A DNA stretch of 64,000 nucleotides from Kofleriaceae bacterium (lineage in GTDB: Bacteria > Myxococcota_A > Polyangia > Haliangiales > Haliangiaceae), in the NCBI GenBank assembly GCA_018057825.1, contig JAGPCY010000015.1, forward strand, positions 86,200 through 150,199, written 5' to 3'. Below are positions 17,319-27,271 of the stretch, in pieces (positions within the stretch are counted from its first letter, which is position 1; each line of letters begins with the position of its first letter). Below the pieces are notes generated by a model, which saw nothing but the letters and a program-made list of their open reading frames with translations, was not told the origin of the DNA and searched no databases. The position numbers and the translations under genes are program-made.

Positions 17319-18467
17319 ATGCGCGCGCTCGTCGTCCTGGCCGCGGTGGTGATGACCTCCGCGCCGGTCGCCGCCGAACCGGCGATCGAGCGGGTGGTCG
17401 TGGTCGGCCGCGCCGGGCCGAGCGCGCCGTGGGCCGACGGCGCCACCGAGGCGCGGCTCGGCGAACCGGCCGAGCTCGCGGTCGTCGTGATCGCGCGCGA
17501 CCGCGGCCGCCGGCAGGTCTTCGGTCCCGACGGCGCGCTGCGCCTCGGCGGCCGCGCGGTGCCCGCGCGCACCCGGGCGCCGTGGGCGGCCCTGGCGGCC
17601 GAGGTCCGCTGGTCGACCGTCGAGCCCCACGGCTTCCGCCCGGGCCCGGCCGCCAACGGCGCGACCTCGGCGTTCTACGCCAACGTGTCGACCGAGCCGC
17701 GCGACTTCGGGCGCTGGCTCGGCTACGACGCCCTCGCGTACTTCGAGACCGAGGTCCGGCCGTGGCAGGGCGGGGACGCGGCGGCGCGCCATCCCGCGAT
17801 CGTGACCTCCGGCGATCCGACGGCCATCGCGCACCCCGGCCTGGGCACCACCCGCTACAAGGTCGAGGTCGCGCTGCCCGACGGCGCCCGCGCCGCCAGC
17901 CCCGGCGCCGAGGCGGTCGACGCCTACGGCATCACCGCGGCGGTCCATCGGGTCACGATCCGCGGCGGCGACGACTTCCTCGGTCACCTCGCGGGCTACT
18001 TGCTCGTGCCCGAGATCTTCGGCTCGGCCGGCGGCGGTCGCAACCACCAGACCGATCGCCTGGTCGGCGCCGACTGCGCCGACGTGATGGTCGGCGCGAT
18101 GCGGCGCGCCGGCCGCCGCCTGGCCTACACCAACGTCGCCGGCCTGCCGCGCTACGCTCGCACGATCGCCGCCGCGACCTCCCTCGACGACCGCGGCCGC
18201 CCGGCGCGCCCGATCGCCGGCGTCGCCCGCGGCGATCTGATCCGCATCGACTACGGCGGCGCGCTGACCGGCCACACTCCGCGCGGCTGGGATCACGTCG
18301 CCGCGCTGTGGGAGGACCGAAGCGATCCGGCCGGGCCCCATGGCGGCGGCCCCGACGGTGAGCTCGACGGCTTCGATCTGGTGATCCACATGGGCCACCC
18401 GCGGCTGGTGATCGAGCCCTTGGCCGAGCAGAGCCCGGCCACCGTCGACGTCCTCCGCTGGCGGTGA
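17319..18467 (+). CDS. Secreted NlpC/P60-like (papain-fold) protein
   Basis: The 382-residue product has a signal peptide (MRALVVLAAVVMTSAPVAA, residues 1-19). The C-terminal third shows features of a papain-like or NlpC/P60 amidase fold: a cysteine in GADCADVMVGAMRRAG, then GDLIRIDYGG, and a histidine in GWDHVAALWED. The order C-H and the hydrophobic strands around them fit a peptidoglycan or peptide hydrolase. The N-terminal 200 residues are beta-rich and unassigned. I cannot name a family with certainty. It ends 13 nt before a CTCGGY repeat array. Confidence 0.55.
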   Translation: MRALVVLAAVVMTSAPVAAEPAIERVVVVGRAGPSAPWADGATEARLGEPAELAVVVIARDRGRRQVFGPDGALRLGGRAVPARTRAPWAALAAEVRWSTVEPHGFRPGPAANGATSAFYANVSTEPRDFGRWLGYDALAYFETEVRPWQGGDAAARHPAIVTSGDPTAIAHPGLGTTRYKVEVALPDGARAASPGAEAVDAYGITAAVHRVTIRGGDDFLGHLAGYLLVPEIFGSAGGGRNHQTDRLVGADCADVMVGAMRRAGRRLAYTNVAGLPRYARTIAAATSLDDRGRPARPIAGVARGDLIRIDYGGALTGHTPRGWDHVAALWEDRSDPAGPHGGGPDGELDGFDLVIHMGHPRLVIEPLAEQSPATVDVLRWR

Positions 18468-18481
18468 TCCGGGGCGCCCGA

Positions 18482-18590
18482 CTCCGTCTCGGTCTCGGTC
18501 TCGGTCTCGGCCTCCGCCTCGGTCTCGGCCTCGGCCTCGGTCTCGGCCTCCGCCTCGGTCTCGGTCTCGGCCTCCGTCTCGGCCTCCGCT
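18482..18590 (+). repeat. CTCGGY hexanucleotide array 1 (about 18 units)
   Basis: A run of CTCGGT and CTCGGC units with some CTCCGY variants begins 15 nt after the stop codon of the NlpC/P60-like gene and ends just before the convergent acetyltransferase gene. It is not part of a credible reading frame. Confidence 0.95.
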
Positions 18591-18608
18591 CCCTCGCTCC
18601 TCCGCCTC

Positions 18609-19124
18609 CTACCGCGCCGGCGCCCGCGCCGCCAGCGCCGCCAGCGCCGGGCCGGTCAGCCGCTGCACCGTCCACTCGTCCTGGGCGACCGCGCCGAGCT
18701 GGCGGTAGAAGCCGATCGCGGGCGCGTTCCAGTCGAGCACCGACCACTCGAAGCGGCCGTAGCCGCGCTCGACCGCGATCCGCGCCAGGGTCGCCATGAG
18801 CGCCAGGCCGAGCCCGCGGCCGCGGGCCTCGGGGTCGACGAACAGATCCTCGAGGTACAGGCCGGGCCGGGCCAGGAACGTCGAGTAGCTGGTGAAGAAC
18901 AGCGCGAAGCCGCGGGCCACGCCGTCGACCTCGGCCAAGAGCACCTCGGCGGCCGGCCGGGGCCCGAACAAGGTCGCGGTCAGGCTGGCGTGGTCGGCGA
19001 CCACCTCGTGGCTCAGGCGTTCGTACTCGGCCAGGGCGCGGATGAAGCCGAGGATCACGTCGACGTCGGCGGCGGTGGCCGCGCGGATCGCGACCGACCC
19101 GCCCGTCGACCCGTCCGCCGTCAC
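18609..19124 (-). CDS. GNAT family N-acetyltransferase (SAT-like)
   Basis: The 171-residue protein is a single GNAT domain. It has acetyl-CoA-binding motif A in LYLEDLFVDPEARGRGLGLALM and motif B in WSVLDWNAPAIGFYRQLGA, which matches the spermidine/diamine or thialysine acetyltransferase group. The substrate is not certain. Its GTG start overlaps the stop of the upstream Ppx/GppA gene by 4 bp, so the two form an operon. Confidence 0.88.
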   Translation of the reverse strand: MTADGSTGGSVAIRAATAADVDVILGFIRALAEYERLSHEVVADHASLTATLFGPRPAAEVLLAEVDGVARGFALFFTSYSTFLARPGLYLEDLFVDPEARGRGLGLALMATLARIAVERGYGRFEWSVLDWNAPAIGFYRQLGAVAQDEWTVQRLTGPALAALAARAPAR

Positions 19125-20728
19125 GCCAGCCGCCGCCCGCGCACCGGCGCGGTCGAGCCACCGTCGCGCGGCGCCTCGAGCTCGGGCAGGACCGGCCGCC
19201 CCGTGGTCACGACCAGGGCGCAGCCGAACTCCTCCTCGAACAGGTCGCGCTTGCGCAAGAGCTCGGCGGTGTCGATCGGCCCGGTCGAGCCGGCCGCCGT
19301 CACCAGGTCGAGGGCGACCGTGGCGCCGGCCCGCGACGCCACCACGCCCTCGAAGCGCTGGCGGTGGCCGGAGTCGAGCCCGTCGGCCAGGCGCAGGAGC
19401 GCCAGCAGACGCCGGGCCGCGGCGCGCTGATCCTTGGGCAGGGCCGACTCGGCGATCACCCGCTTGGCCTCGCTGGCGCTCTTGCGGTGACCGCGGGCCA
19501 AGGTCGCGACCCACTCGCGGTCGGCGTCGTCGAGGCCCGGGATGCGCCCCCACCGGATCATGTACTCGCTGTGCTTGTGGTGGCCGCGGGTGTGGACCAC
19601 CTCGCCGACGTCGTGCAAGAGCGCGGCGACCTCGAGCAGGACCCCGAGCTTGGGCGGGAGCTGGTGCAGATCGCGGAGCTGCGTGAACAGCGCGCGGGCG
19701 AGCCGCCGGACCTGCTCGCCGTGGGTGGTGTCGTGATCGACCCGGCTGGCGAAGGCGCGGGCGGCGGTGACGATCGCCTTGTCGCGGTTGCGCTCGTCAT
19801 CGGGGCGATCGGCCTCGGTCTCGGCCAGCTCGAGGAGGATGGCGTCGCGGATGCCGACCCCCGGCACCACCAGGCGCGGCACGCCGAGCTGGCGGGCGAC
19901 GGTGGCCAGCACCAGCGCGGCGACCCCGAGGACCTCGGCGCGATCGCGGCGCACCCCGTAGCGCTCCATGCGGGTCTCGACCGACTGCGCGAGGAGCTCG
20001 GGCAGCAGGCGCTCGAGGGCGGCCAGCTCGAAGCCGGGCATGACCCCGACCTCGGCCGGGCCGCCGAGCAGGCGGGCCAGGGCCTCGGCGTTGCCGCCAC
20101 AGGCCGCGGCCACGCCCAGGTCGAGGCCGCGCGGCACCACGGTGGCCAAGACGGTGGCGACGTAGCGCCGGACCATCCCGGCTTCACCGTCGCCGATCGC
20201 GCCCTCGAGGCCCATGGTCTCGAGCAGGCGGACCGTACCGATCGGCGCCGAGTAGCCACGCCAGCGGTTGCGCGCTGGATCGAGGAGGCTGACCTCGAGG
20301 CTGCCGCCGCCGAGATCGATCACCGCGCGCGGCAACGGTCGGCCACCGAAGGCGTGGACCACCGCCTTGCGGACCAGCCGGGCCTCCTCGTCGCCGTCGA
20401 TGATGTCGAGCTCGATCCCGGCCTCATGGGCCAGGCGGTGCAGGAGCACGTCGCGGTTGTCGGCCGAGCGCACCGCCGAGGTCGCCACCGCGCGGTAGCG
20501 GGTGACCTGGTGGCGATCGAAGCTGGCGCGGAAGCGCTGGAACGCGACCACCGCGGCGTCGATGGTCTCGGGCGCGAGCAGGCCGCGGGTGAAGGCGCCG
20601 TGGCCGAGGCGCACCGCGACCCGCTCGGCCTCGATGCGATCGAGCCCGTCGTCGGTCAGCTCGGCCACGACCACCCGGATCGCATTCGAGCCGGCGTCGA
20701 TCGCTGCCAGGCGAGGCCCCGTGGTCAC
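19121..20728 (-). CDS. ppx: Ppx/GppA exopolyphosphatase family protein with C-terminal HD domain
   Basis: The 535-residue protein has the actin-like ATPase fold of the family: AAIDAGSNAIRVVVAEL at the start, the phosphate loop IDLGGGSLEVSLLD near 145, and PIGTVRLLE. The C-terminal region (about 320-500) is the HD-type helical domain with LLHDVGEVVHTRGHHKHSEYMI. Such proteins hydrolyse polyphosphate from the end or convert pppGpp to ppGpp; the sequence alone does not decide between them. A TACCAA box lies 6 nt before the GTG start. The GNAT gene follows in overlap. Confidence 0.9.
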   Translation of the reverse strand: MTTGPRLAAIDAGSNAIRVVVAELTDDGLDRIEAERVAVRLGHGAFTRGLLAPETIDAAVVAFQRFRASFDRHQVTRYRAVATSAVRSADNRDVLLHRLAHEAGIELDIIDGDEEARLVRKAVVHAFGGRPLPRAVIDLGGGSLEVSLLDPARNRWRGYSAPIGTVRLLETMGLEGAIGDGEAGMVRRYVATVLATVVPRGLDLGVAAACGGNAEALARLLGGPAEVGVMPGFELAALERLLPELLAQSVETRMERYGVRRDRAEVLGVAALVLATVARQLGVPRLVVPGVGIRDAILLELAETEADRPDDERNRDKAIVTAARAFASRVDHDTTHGEQVRRLARALFTQLRDLHQLPPKLGVLLEVAALLHDVGEVVHTRGHHKHSEYMIRWGRIPGLDDADREWVATLARGHRKSASEAKRVIAESALPKDQRAAARRLLALLRLADGLDSGHRQRFEGVVASRAGATVALDLVTAAGSTGPIDTAELLRKRDLFEEEFGCALVVTTGRPVLPELEAPRDGGSTAPVRGRRLA

Positions 20729-20734
20729 GCCCCG

Positions 20735-20740
20735 TTGGTA
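20735..20740 (-). promoter_or_regulatory. Putative leaderless -10 box TACCAA
   Basis: On the minus strand TACCAA follows a TGT and lies 6 nt before the GTG start of the Ppx/GppA gene. No -35 box is clear. Confidence 0.35.
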
Positions 20741-20808
20741 ACACGCCGCGGCCGGGCCTCGGCGGTGATCCGATCCCGTCCGGCGCTCGCGGCGATCGCC
20801 CAGGCGCT

Positions 20809-21435
20809 CTACACGATGCCGTCGAGGGGGCCCTGGCCGGCGCGGATGACGACGACCTCGTCGCCGTCGACCTCGAGCACGGTCGACGGCGTCTCCTCGG
20901 TGGCCTCGGCGTCGACCACGACGTCGAGGTGGTTGCCGAAGGCGTCGAGGATCTCCTCGGCGTCGCGGCACGCGGCCTCGGCCCCGGGCGCGATGGCCGA
21001 GGTCGTGAGGAGCGGCCGCCCCAGGCCGGCGACGATCGCGGCGGCGATCGGGTGGCTGGTGATGCGGATGCCGACGGTGCGGCGCTTGGCGTCGGTCAGG
21101 GTCCGCGGCACCTCGCGGGTGGCCGGCACGACCAGCGTGTAGGGCCCGGGGAAGATCCGCTGGGCCAGGCGGAACGCGGTCTGGTTCAGGTGGGCGTACT
21201 GCGAGGCGCTCGACAGGTCCGGGCAGATGAGGGCCAGGCGCTGGCTCTTCTTCATCTGCTTCATGCGCGCGATCCGCTCGATCGCGTCGCGGGCCTCGAT
21301 CGCGCAGCCGAGCGCGTAGACCGAGTCGGTGGGGTAGGCGGCGACCCCACCGCCGTGGAGGATCTCGACCGCCTTGGCGATCTTGCGCGCCGGCGGTTCG
21401 CCCCACGGCTCGAAGATCAAGCGGAGCGCGCTCAC
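20809..21435 (-). CDS. yciO: YciO/YrdC/Sua5 family protein
   Basis: The 208-residue protein is a single YrdC domain. The opening [28 protein letters not shown], the [15 protein letters not shown] segment and [22 protein letters not shown] follow E. coli YciO more closely than TsaC. The family binds double-stranded RNA and ATP, and TsaC/Sua5 members make threonylcarbamoyl-AMP for tRNA t6A. YciO proteins have weak or no such activity. The GTG start overlaps the rlmE stop codon by 4 bp. Confidence 0.88.
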   Translation of the reverse strand: MSALRLIFEPWGEPPARKIAKAVEILHGGGVAAYPTDSVYALGCAIEARDAIERIARMKQMKKSQRLALICPDLSSASQYAHLNQTAFRLAQRIFPGPYTLVVPATREVPRTLTDAKRRTVGIRITSHPIAAAIVAGLGRPLLTTSAIAPGAEAACRDAEEILDAFGNHLDVVVDAEATEETPSTVLEVDGDEVVVIRAGQGPLDGIV

Positions 21436-22049
21436 GACCCGCGCCCCTTGAACCCGGCCGCGGTCACGTACTGCTCGATCGAGATCTGGCGACTCGACGC
21501 GGGTTTCATCACCTTCACGGTGGCGAAGCGGCTCCGGCACAGGGCGATGAGCTTCTGGAAGTCCGGGCCCTGGAACAGCTTGCCGACGAAGCGCCCGCCC
21601 GGCGCCAGGGTCAGGGTGGCCAGCTCGAGGGCGCGCTCGAACAGGGCCTCGCTGCGCGCCTGATCGAGGTGGCGGATGCCCGTCGTGTCGGGCGCCATGT
21701 CGGACAGGACGACGTCGAAGGCCGGCAGGTCACCGAGGAGATCGGCCGGCACCACGGTGAAGACGTCGCCGACCAAGAGCCGCGCGCCCGGCACGCCGGG
21801 GATCGCGACCCGGTCGATGCCAACCATCGCGCCGCCGTCGCCGATCCGAGTCCGGGCGTACTGCAGCCACGACCCCGGCGCGCAGCCCAGGTCGCACACG
21901 CGATCGCCGGGGCGAAAGACCGCGATCGCGCGGTCGATCTCCTCGAGCTTGTAGACCGCGCGCGCGCGGAAGCCGGCGTCCTTGGCCCGATCGTGGAAGT
22001 GATCGTGGCGGACGCGGCGGTCGCCGAGCTTGGATCTGCCCTTGGCCAT
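21432..22049 (-). CDS. rlmE: 23S rRNA (uridine-2'-O)-methyltransferase RlmE/FtsJ
   Basis: The 205-residue protein carries the SAM site [11 protein letters not shown] and the K-D-K-E catalytic tetrad of RlmE: K34, D117 in LSDMAPD, K157 in VGKLFQG and E192 in ISIEQYV. RlmE 2'-O-methylates U2552 in the A loop of 23S rRNA. The start is placed at the MAKGRSK methionine, which matches the family N-terminus; seven more in-frame residues exist upstream. It is 103 bp downstream of rplC on the same strand and overlaps yciO. Confidence 0.93.
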   Translation of the reverse strand: MAKGRSKLGDRRVRHDHFHDRAKDAGFRARAVYKLEEIDRAIAVFRPGDRVCDLGCAPGSWLQYARTRIGDGGAMVGIDRVAIPGVPGARLLVGDVFTVVPADLLGDLPAFDVVLSDMAPDTTGIRHLDQARSEALFERALELATLTLAPGGRFVGKLFQGPDFQKLIALCRSRFATVKVMKPASSRQISIEQYVTAAGFKGRGS

Positions 22050-22152
22050 GGCGGGACGACAAAACGACAACGCCGGCCGACAGCGAAGCTGACGACCGGC
22101 GCGACAGACAGGCGAGACGGACGAGGGAGGCTCGGTGACGAGCCCCCAGAAC

Positions 22153-22890
22153 CTAGCCGCGGCCGGCGGCGGCCTTCTTCGAGGCCTTGAGGGGGTTCTT
22201 CGAGCGAACCTCCTCCTTGCCCATGCCCTTGCGCTTGTAGGCGGTGCGGGTGGCGGCCTTGCTGACCACCACGTAGCCGTTGGTGCTGCCCGGGATCGAG
22301 CCGCGGACCATGATGCAGTTGTCCTCCGCGAGGATGCGGAAGAGCTGGAGGTTCTGCACCGTCACGACCTCGTTGCCCATCTGCCCGGCCATGCGCTTGC
22401 CCTTGTGGACGCGCTGCGGGGTCAGGCGGCAGCCGATCGAGCCGCCGTGGCGGAAGAACTCGTGGGTACCGTGGGTGGCGCGCATGCCCTTCATGTGGTG
22501 GCGCTTGATCACACCCTGGTAGCCCTTGCCCTTGCTCTGGCCCTCGACGTCGACGGCGGCGCCGTCGCCGAACACGTCGGACGGGCCGATGACCTGGCCG
22601 ACCGTGAAGGCCTCGAGCTCGGCGGCGGGGGCGCGGAACTCGCGCAGGACCCGGACCGGCTTGGTGTTGGCGGCCTTGGCCAGGCCGAGCTCGGCCTTGT
22701 TGGCGAGGCGCAGCGGCTTCTCGTCGAAGCCGAGGACCAGCGCGCTGTAGCCGTCCTTGTCGACGGTGCGCTTGCCGACCACCACACACGGGCCAGTCTG
22801 GATCACGGTCACCGGGACGCGCTCACCGTCGTCGGCGAACACTTGCGTCATCCCGATCTTCTTGCCGAGTAGGCCCAATCGCATTGCCAT
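22153..22890 (-). CDS. rplC: 50S ribosomal protein L3, solitary gene
   Basis: The 245-residue product is a full L3: [13 protein letters not shown] at the N-terminus and the signature [45 protein letters not shown] in the middle. It has a Lys-rich tail slightly longer than usual. L3 starts large-subunit assembly and touches the peptidyltransferase centre. In most bacteria rplC lies in the S10 operon between rpsJ and rplD; here its neighbours are tatD and rlmE, with no other ribosomal gene. It has its own near-consensus promoter and an AGGAG site 9 nt before ATG. A second copy elsewhere cannot be excluded. Confidence 0.97.
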   Translation of the reverse strand: MAMRLGLLGKKIGMTQVFADDGERVPVTVIQTGPCVVVGKRTVDKDGYSALVLGFDEKPLRLANKAELGLAKAANTKPVRVLREFRAPAAELEAFTVGQVIGPSDVFGDGAAVDVEGQSKGKGYQGVIKRHHMKGMRATHGTHEFFRHGGSIGCRLTPQRVHKGKRMAGQMGNEVVTVQNLQLFRILAEDNCIMVRGSIPGSTNGYVVVSKAATRTAYKRKGMGKEEVRSKNPLKASKKAAAGRG

Positions 22891-22899
22891 GGTCGTGGT

Positions 22900-22904
22900 C
22901 TCCT
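22900..22904 (-). promoter_or_regulatory. Shine-Dalgarno AGGAG of rplC
   Basis: AGGAG lies 9 nt before the ATG of rplC on the minus strand. It is one of few clear ribosome binding sites in the window. Confidence 0.8.
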
Positions 22905-22915
22905 GAGAGCGCGCG

Positions 22916-22944
22916 TATATACCGGCGGGGTATTCCGGTGTCAA
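22916..22944 (-). promoter_or_regulatory. Near-consensus sigma-70 promoter of rplC
   Basis: On the minus strand TTGACA (22944-22939) is followed after exactly 17 nt by TATATA (22921-22916). The -35 box overlaps the stop codon of tatD. The predicted leader is about 18 nt and includes the AGGAG site. It is the strongest promoter seen in the window. Confidence 0.85.
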
Positions 22945-23731
22945 GCCATCGGCGCCGGCGGCAAGCGGAAGATCCGCGCGGTGTTGGCGACCGTGGCGGC
23001 AGCGAGGGTCGGCAGCTCGACCCCGGCGGCCTGGGCGACCGCCGCTGCGGTGTGGGTGACGAAGGCCGGCTCGTTGCGCTTGCCGCGCTGGGGCACCGGC
23101 GCCAGGTACGGGCAGTCGGTCTCGACCAGGATCCGGTCGAGGGGGACCACCGCCACGGCGTCGCGGATCGGCTGGGCGTTCTTGTAGGTGACGATGCCGG
23201 AGAACGACACGTAGCAGCCGAGGGCGACGTAGGCCGCGGCGTCGGCCGGCGTGCCGGTGAAGCAGTGGATGACGACCCCGAGCGCGGCGGCGTCGGTCTC
23301 GGTCAGGATCGCCAGGGCCTCGGGGTGGGCGTCGCGGACGTGGCACATGACCGGCTTGCCGACCTCGCGGGCCAGGCCGACGAAGCGGCGGAAGGCGTCG
23401 GCCTGGGCGGCCCGGTCGGAGTGGTCGTAGTAGAAGTCGAGACCGGTCTCGCCGACCGCGACCACCCGAGGGTGGCGGGCCAGCCGGGCGTGGACCTCCC
23501 ACCACGCCGGCGTCATCCGCCCGGCGTCGTGAGGGTGGGTGGCGACGGTGGCGAAGACGTCGGGGTCGCGCTCGGCCAGGGCCACCGCGCGCTCGGCGCT
23601 CGACGGATCGCCGACGGCGCCGACCACGATCATCCGGCGGACCCCGGCGGCGCGGGCCCGGGCCAGGACGGCGTCGCGGTCGCCGTCGAACTCGGGCCCG
23701 TCGACGTGGGCGTGGCTGTCGCATAGCTCGA

Positions 23732-23735
<4 letters not shown>
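22941..23735 (-). CDS. tatD: TatD family metal-dependent DNase
   Basis: The 264-residue TIM-barrel protein has the TatD metal site: H8 and H10 in CDSHAHVD, a glutamate in AVGETGLDFYY, histidines in MCHVRDAH and IHCFTGT, and the aspartate in LVETDCPYL. The family removes nucleotides 3' to 5' from DNA and takes part in DNA turnover and repair; the length is typical. The GTG start overlaps the stop of the upstream HEAT gene by 4 bp. Confidence 0.93.
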
Positions 23736-24742
<1,007 letters not shown>

Positions 24743-24797
24743 CGGCCGTCCAGTAGCACATCCGCGGCGGCGACGCGCCGCGGTCAGGGCTCGGGCC

Positions 24798-25253
24798 TCA
24801 GGCCTCGGGGTCCAGGCGCGCGACCTCGGTCACCCGGTCGGCGGGCACCGCGGCGACGATCGCGGCGACCAGGGCGGCCTTGTCGTCGACGTCGTAGCTG
24901 GCCGGCGCGCCGTCGCCCGGCACCAGCAGGCTGCGCTCGGGAGCGCCGCCGTCGACGAAGCAGGTGCTGGTGGTCGGCGACACCACGACCCGCACCACCT
25001 CGCCCCAGGCCAGGCGGAACCGCCGCCGGCCCGGACTGCCGACCTCGAGGCCGTCGTCGTCGACGGTGACCGCCAGCCGCCAGGCCGGCGAGGCCAGGTA
25101 GGCCGCGCCCAGGAGCCCGACCACCGCCGCCAGGATCACGAGCCCCCACACCCCGCTGGCGGCCCCGACCGCGCCGACCAGCGCGGCCAGCGCCAGCGCG
25201 GTCACCACCAGGGCCCGCAGCCGCGGGCGGAACCGGAACGAGCGCGGGGCCAC
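24798..25253 (-). CDS. Two-TM protein with PH-like domain
   Basis: The 151-residue protein has a basic N-terminus, a hydrophobic hairpin of two helices (about 14-60) and a C-terminal beta domain with WRLAVTVDDDGLEV and WGEVVRVVVSPTTS. This pattern is typical of bacterial PH-like domain membrane proteins. The function is unknown. The GTG start has CACAAT 6 nt upstream, divergent from the PilZ promoter. Confidence 0.6.
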   Translation of the reverse strand: MAPRSFRFRPRLRALVVTALALAALVGAVGAASGVWGLVILAAVVGLLGAAYLASPAWRLAVTVDDDGLEVGSPGRRRFRLAWGEVVRVVVSPTTSTCFVDGGAPERSLLVPGDGAPASYDVDDKAALVAAIVAAVPADRVTEVARLDPEA

Positions 25254-25259
25254 GGCGCG

Positions 25260-25304
25260 ATTGTGCACCGACCGTCGGCGACGGCAAGGCGCCTCGGGTA
25301 CACT
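25260..25304. promoter_or_regulatory. Divergent leaderless -10 boxes between PH-like and PilZ genes
   Basis: CACAAT on the minus strand (25265-25260) lies 6 nt before the GTG at 25253. TACACT on the plus strand (25299-25304) lies 8 nt before the ATG at 25313. Confidence 0.45.
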
Positions 25305-25312
25305 GGGTCGCG

Positions 25313-25729
25313 ATGCCGCGCGAACAACGCCGTGCCCGCCGGGTCGCGGTCTCTCTGCCCGCCGTGGTCGAGTCGATCGGCCAGCCCGAGGTCGCGCTGC
25401 ACCCGACGGTGCAGGCGGTGTATCAGCGGGTCGAGCCCGACCGGGCGTCGCTCGGCCGCACCGGGCCGGGCATCGTCCGCGACCTGTCGACCAACGGCGC
25501 CTTCGTCGCCTGCGCGCCGCTGCCGCTCCTCGCCCGGGTCCGCGTGACCTTCGAGCTGCCGAACTTCGGCTCGGTCGAGGGGATCGGCTGGGTCTTGTGG
25601 ATCCGGGTGCGCGACTGCGAGATCGTCGACGCCCTCGGCGAGGTGGTGGCGCTACCGGCCGGCATCGGCGTGCTGTTCGAGGCCCTGTCGATCGAGGCCC
25701 GGGTCCACATCGCCAAGCTCGCGCGCTAG
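25313..25729 (+). CDS. PilZ domain protein, predicted c-di-GMP receptor
   Basis: The 138-residue protein is a stand-alone PilZ domain. The two c-di-GMP binding motifs are present: the arginine-rich RRARR at residues 6-10 and D57-L-S-T-N-G62 (DxSxxG). The rest matches the PilZ barrel, including ARVRVTFELPN and GIGVLFEALS. Such proteins translate c-di-GMP levels into motility, polysaccharide or protein-interaction outputs. The insertion between the two motifs is a little longer than usual. The CTCGGY array begins 15 nt after its stop. Confidence 0.88.
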   Translation: MPREQRRARRVAVSLPAVVESIGQPEVALHPTVQAVYQRVEPDRASLGRTGPGIVRDLSTNGAFVACAPLPLLARVRVTFELPNFGSVEGIGWVLWIRVRDCEIVDALGEVVALPAGIGVLFEALSIEARVHIAKLAR

Positions 25730-25744
25730 CGCCCTCCACGGGGC

Positions 25745-25957
25745 CTCGGTCTCGGCCTCGGTCTCGGTCTCGGTCTCGGCTTCCGTCTCGGCCTCGGTCT
25801 CGGCCTCGGTCTCGGCCTCGGTCTCGGCCTCGGTCTCGGCCTCGGCCTCGGTCTCGGTCTCGGCCTCGGTCTCGGTCTCCGTCTCGGTCTCGGCCTCGGT
25901 CTCGGCCTCGGTCTCGGCCTCGGTCTCGGCCTCGGCCTCCGTCTCGTCTCCGTCTCG
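25745..25957 (+). repeat. CTCGGY hexanucleotide array 2 (about 35 units)
   Basis: The longest of the three arrays fills the gap between the convergent PilZ and lipoprotein genes. Units are CTCGGT and CTCGGC with a few CTCCGT variants. Confidence 0.97.
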
Positions 25958-25959
25958 AC

Positions 25960-26490
25960 CTACTCGATGCGGACGTTCAACGTATACGCGCCCGCCGCCT
26001 CCGGACCGTAGCTGTCGACGACGACGTAGACCGCGGTCGCGGTCGACGCGACGAAGGTCGCGACCTCGGGGTTGGTGCGGTCGCTGCCGGCCAGACACAC
26101 CGGGGTGAAGGTGCAGGGCTGGATCAGCGCCAGCGCGCCGTCCCAGCCCTGGGGCGTCAGGGTCGCGGTCACGCGCTGCCCGGCGCCGAGCGTGACCTGA
26201 TAGATCGCGTCGGGGCCGTCGTTCACGAAGCCGGTGCAGCCCATCGGCGGCTGGATGTCGTTGCCCAGGCCGGTCGTCGAGCCGGTGACGGTGGCGCCGT
26301 CGACGCCGGCCGCCATCGTCGTCAGATCGAGCGCGCCGGCGCAGGTGTCGAGGGTCGCGCCGCCGTCGCCGGTCGGCGCGTCGATCGCCGGCGCGTCGAT
26401 CGCGATCGCGTCGATCGGCTGGGCGTCGGGCTCGGCCGCGCCCTTGGCGCATGCGCCCAACGCGAGGACCGCCAGCACACGGGGCGACAT
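25960..26490 (-). CDS. Putative lipoprotein with beta-sandwich (PPC-like) domain
   Basis: The 176-residue product has a short lipoprotein signal (LAVLALGACAKG, probable lipid Cys at 14) and an Asp/Ala/Ile linker with repeated IDAPAID units. A C-terminal beta-rich domain (about 50-176) has two Cys pairs and ends in AGAYTLNVRIE, as in bacterial pre-peptidase C-terminal domains. It is probably surface or periplasmic and no function can be given. TACGAT lies 7 nt before the ATG. Its stop lies only 2 bp from the CTCGGY array. Confidence 0.6.
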   Translation of the reverse strand: MSPRVLAVLALGACAKGAAEPDAQPIDAIAIDAPAIDAPTGDGGATLDTCAGALDLTTMAAGVDGATVTGSTTGLGNDIQPPMGCTGFVNDGPDAIYQVTLGAGQRVTATLTPQGWDGALALIQPCTFTPVCLAGSDRTNPEVATFVASTATAVYVVVDSYGPEAAGAYTLNVRIE

Positions 26491-26497
26491 CGCGGCG

Positions 26498-26503
26498 ATC
26501 GTA
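26498..26503 (-). promoter_or_regulatory. Putative leaderless -10 box TACGAT
   Basis: On the minus strand TACGAT lies 7 nt before the ATG of the lipoprotein gene at 26490. Confidence 0.4.
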
Positions 26504-26571
26504 ACGCAGCCGGGCCGGGCGCGCGACCTCGCGGCGCGCCCGATGTGGCGTCGGTCGCGTTACGCTGGGGC

Positions 26572-27261
26572 GTGCTCGCCACCAGCGCCAAGCCGCCGCA
26601 GCAGCTCCTCGACGAGGTCCACACCGCGGCCGGGCTGGCGCGGTTCTCGATCGACGCCTTCGCGCGGGCGGTGGCCGACGCCCGGGCCGACGATCCGCGC
26701 GACCTCGAGGGCCTGTCCGCCACCGACGCTGCGCTGCGCGGTCACCTGCCGGCGATCGACGCCTTCACCGCCCGGGTCATGAAGATCGCCCTCGACGTCG
26801 CCCTGGCCGACGACACCGCGCTGGCGCCGGCCTTCCGCACCAACCTCGCGGCGACGATCCTGCGCTACCACGACGATCGCGACCTCCTGCGCGAGCGGGT
26901 GGCGGCCGCGGCGGGGCGCGCCGGGCCGACGGTCGCCGCGGCGGTGGCCGACCACGCCGTCGAGGCGGCCGCGGGCGCCTTCGCGCTGCGAGCGGCGCTC
27001 TACGACGCGGTCGTGGCGGTGGCCCGGGTGTGGGCGGCGGCGGCCCTGCCGGTGGCGATCGCCGGGGCCCGCGATCGCCGCGGCGACGACTCGTCGCGGG
27101 CCCGGTGGTCGGTAGTCGAGCAAGAGCTGACCGCCGTGGCCACCGAGCCGGCGCGGCTGGTGGCGGCGCCGTGGGCCAGCCGCCTCGCCAGCTTCACGCC
27201 GGTCGATCACCAGGTGATCGAGCCGGAGCCGAGCTTCGGCTCGCTGATCGAGCTCGACTGA
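26572..27261 (+). CDS. Helical protein of unknown function
   Basis: The 229-residue protein is Ala/Arg/Asp-rich and helical, without signal peptide or membrane segment. I recognise no domain. The GTG start is chosen because it begins the continuous coding signal and a TACGCT box lies 5 nt before it. It is a single gene, convergent with the phosphoesterase gene downstream. Confidence 0.55.
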   Translation: MLATSAKPPQQLLDEVHTAAGLARFSIDAFARAVADARADDPRDLEGLSATDAALRGHLPAIDAFTARVMKIALDVALADDTALAPAFRTNLAATILRYHDDRDLLRERVAAAAGRAGPTVAAAVADHAVEAAAGAFALRAALYDAVVAVARVWAAAALPVAIAGARDRRGDDSSRARWSVVEQELTAVATEPARLVAAPWASRLASFTPVDHQVIEPEPSFGSLIELD

Positions 27262-27271
27262 CCGCCGGCGC

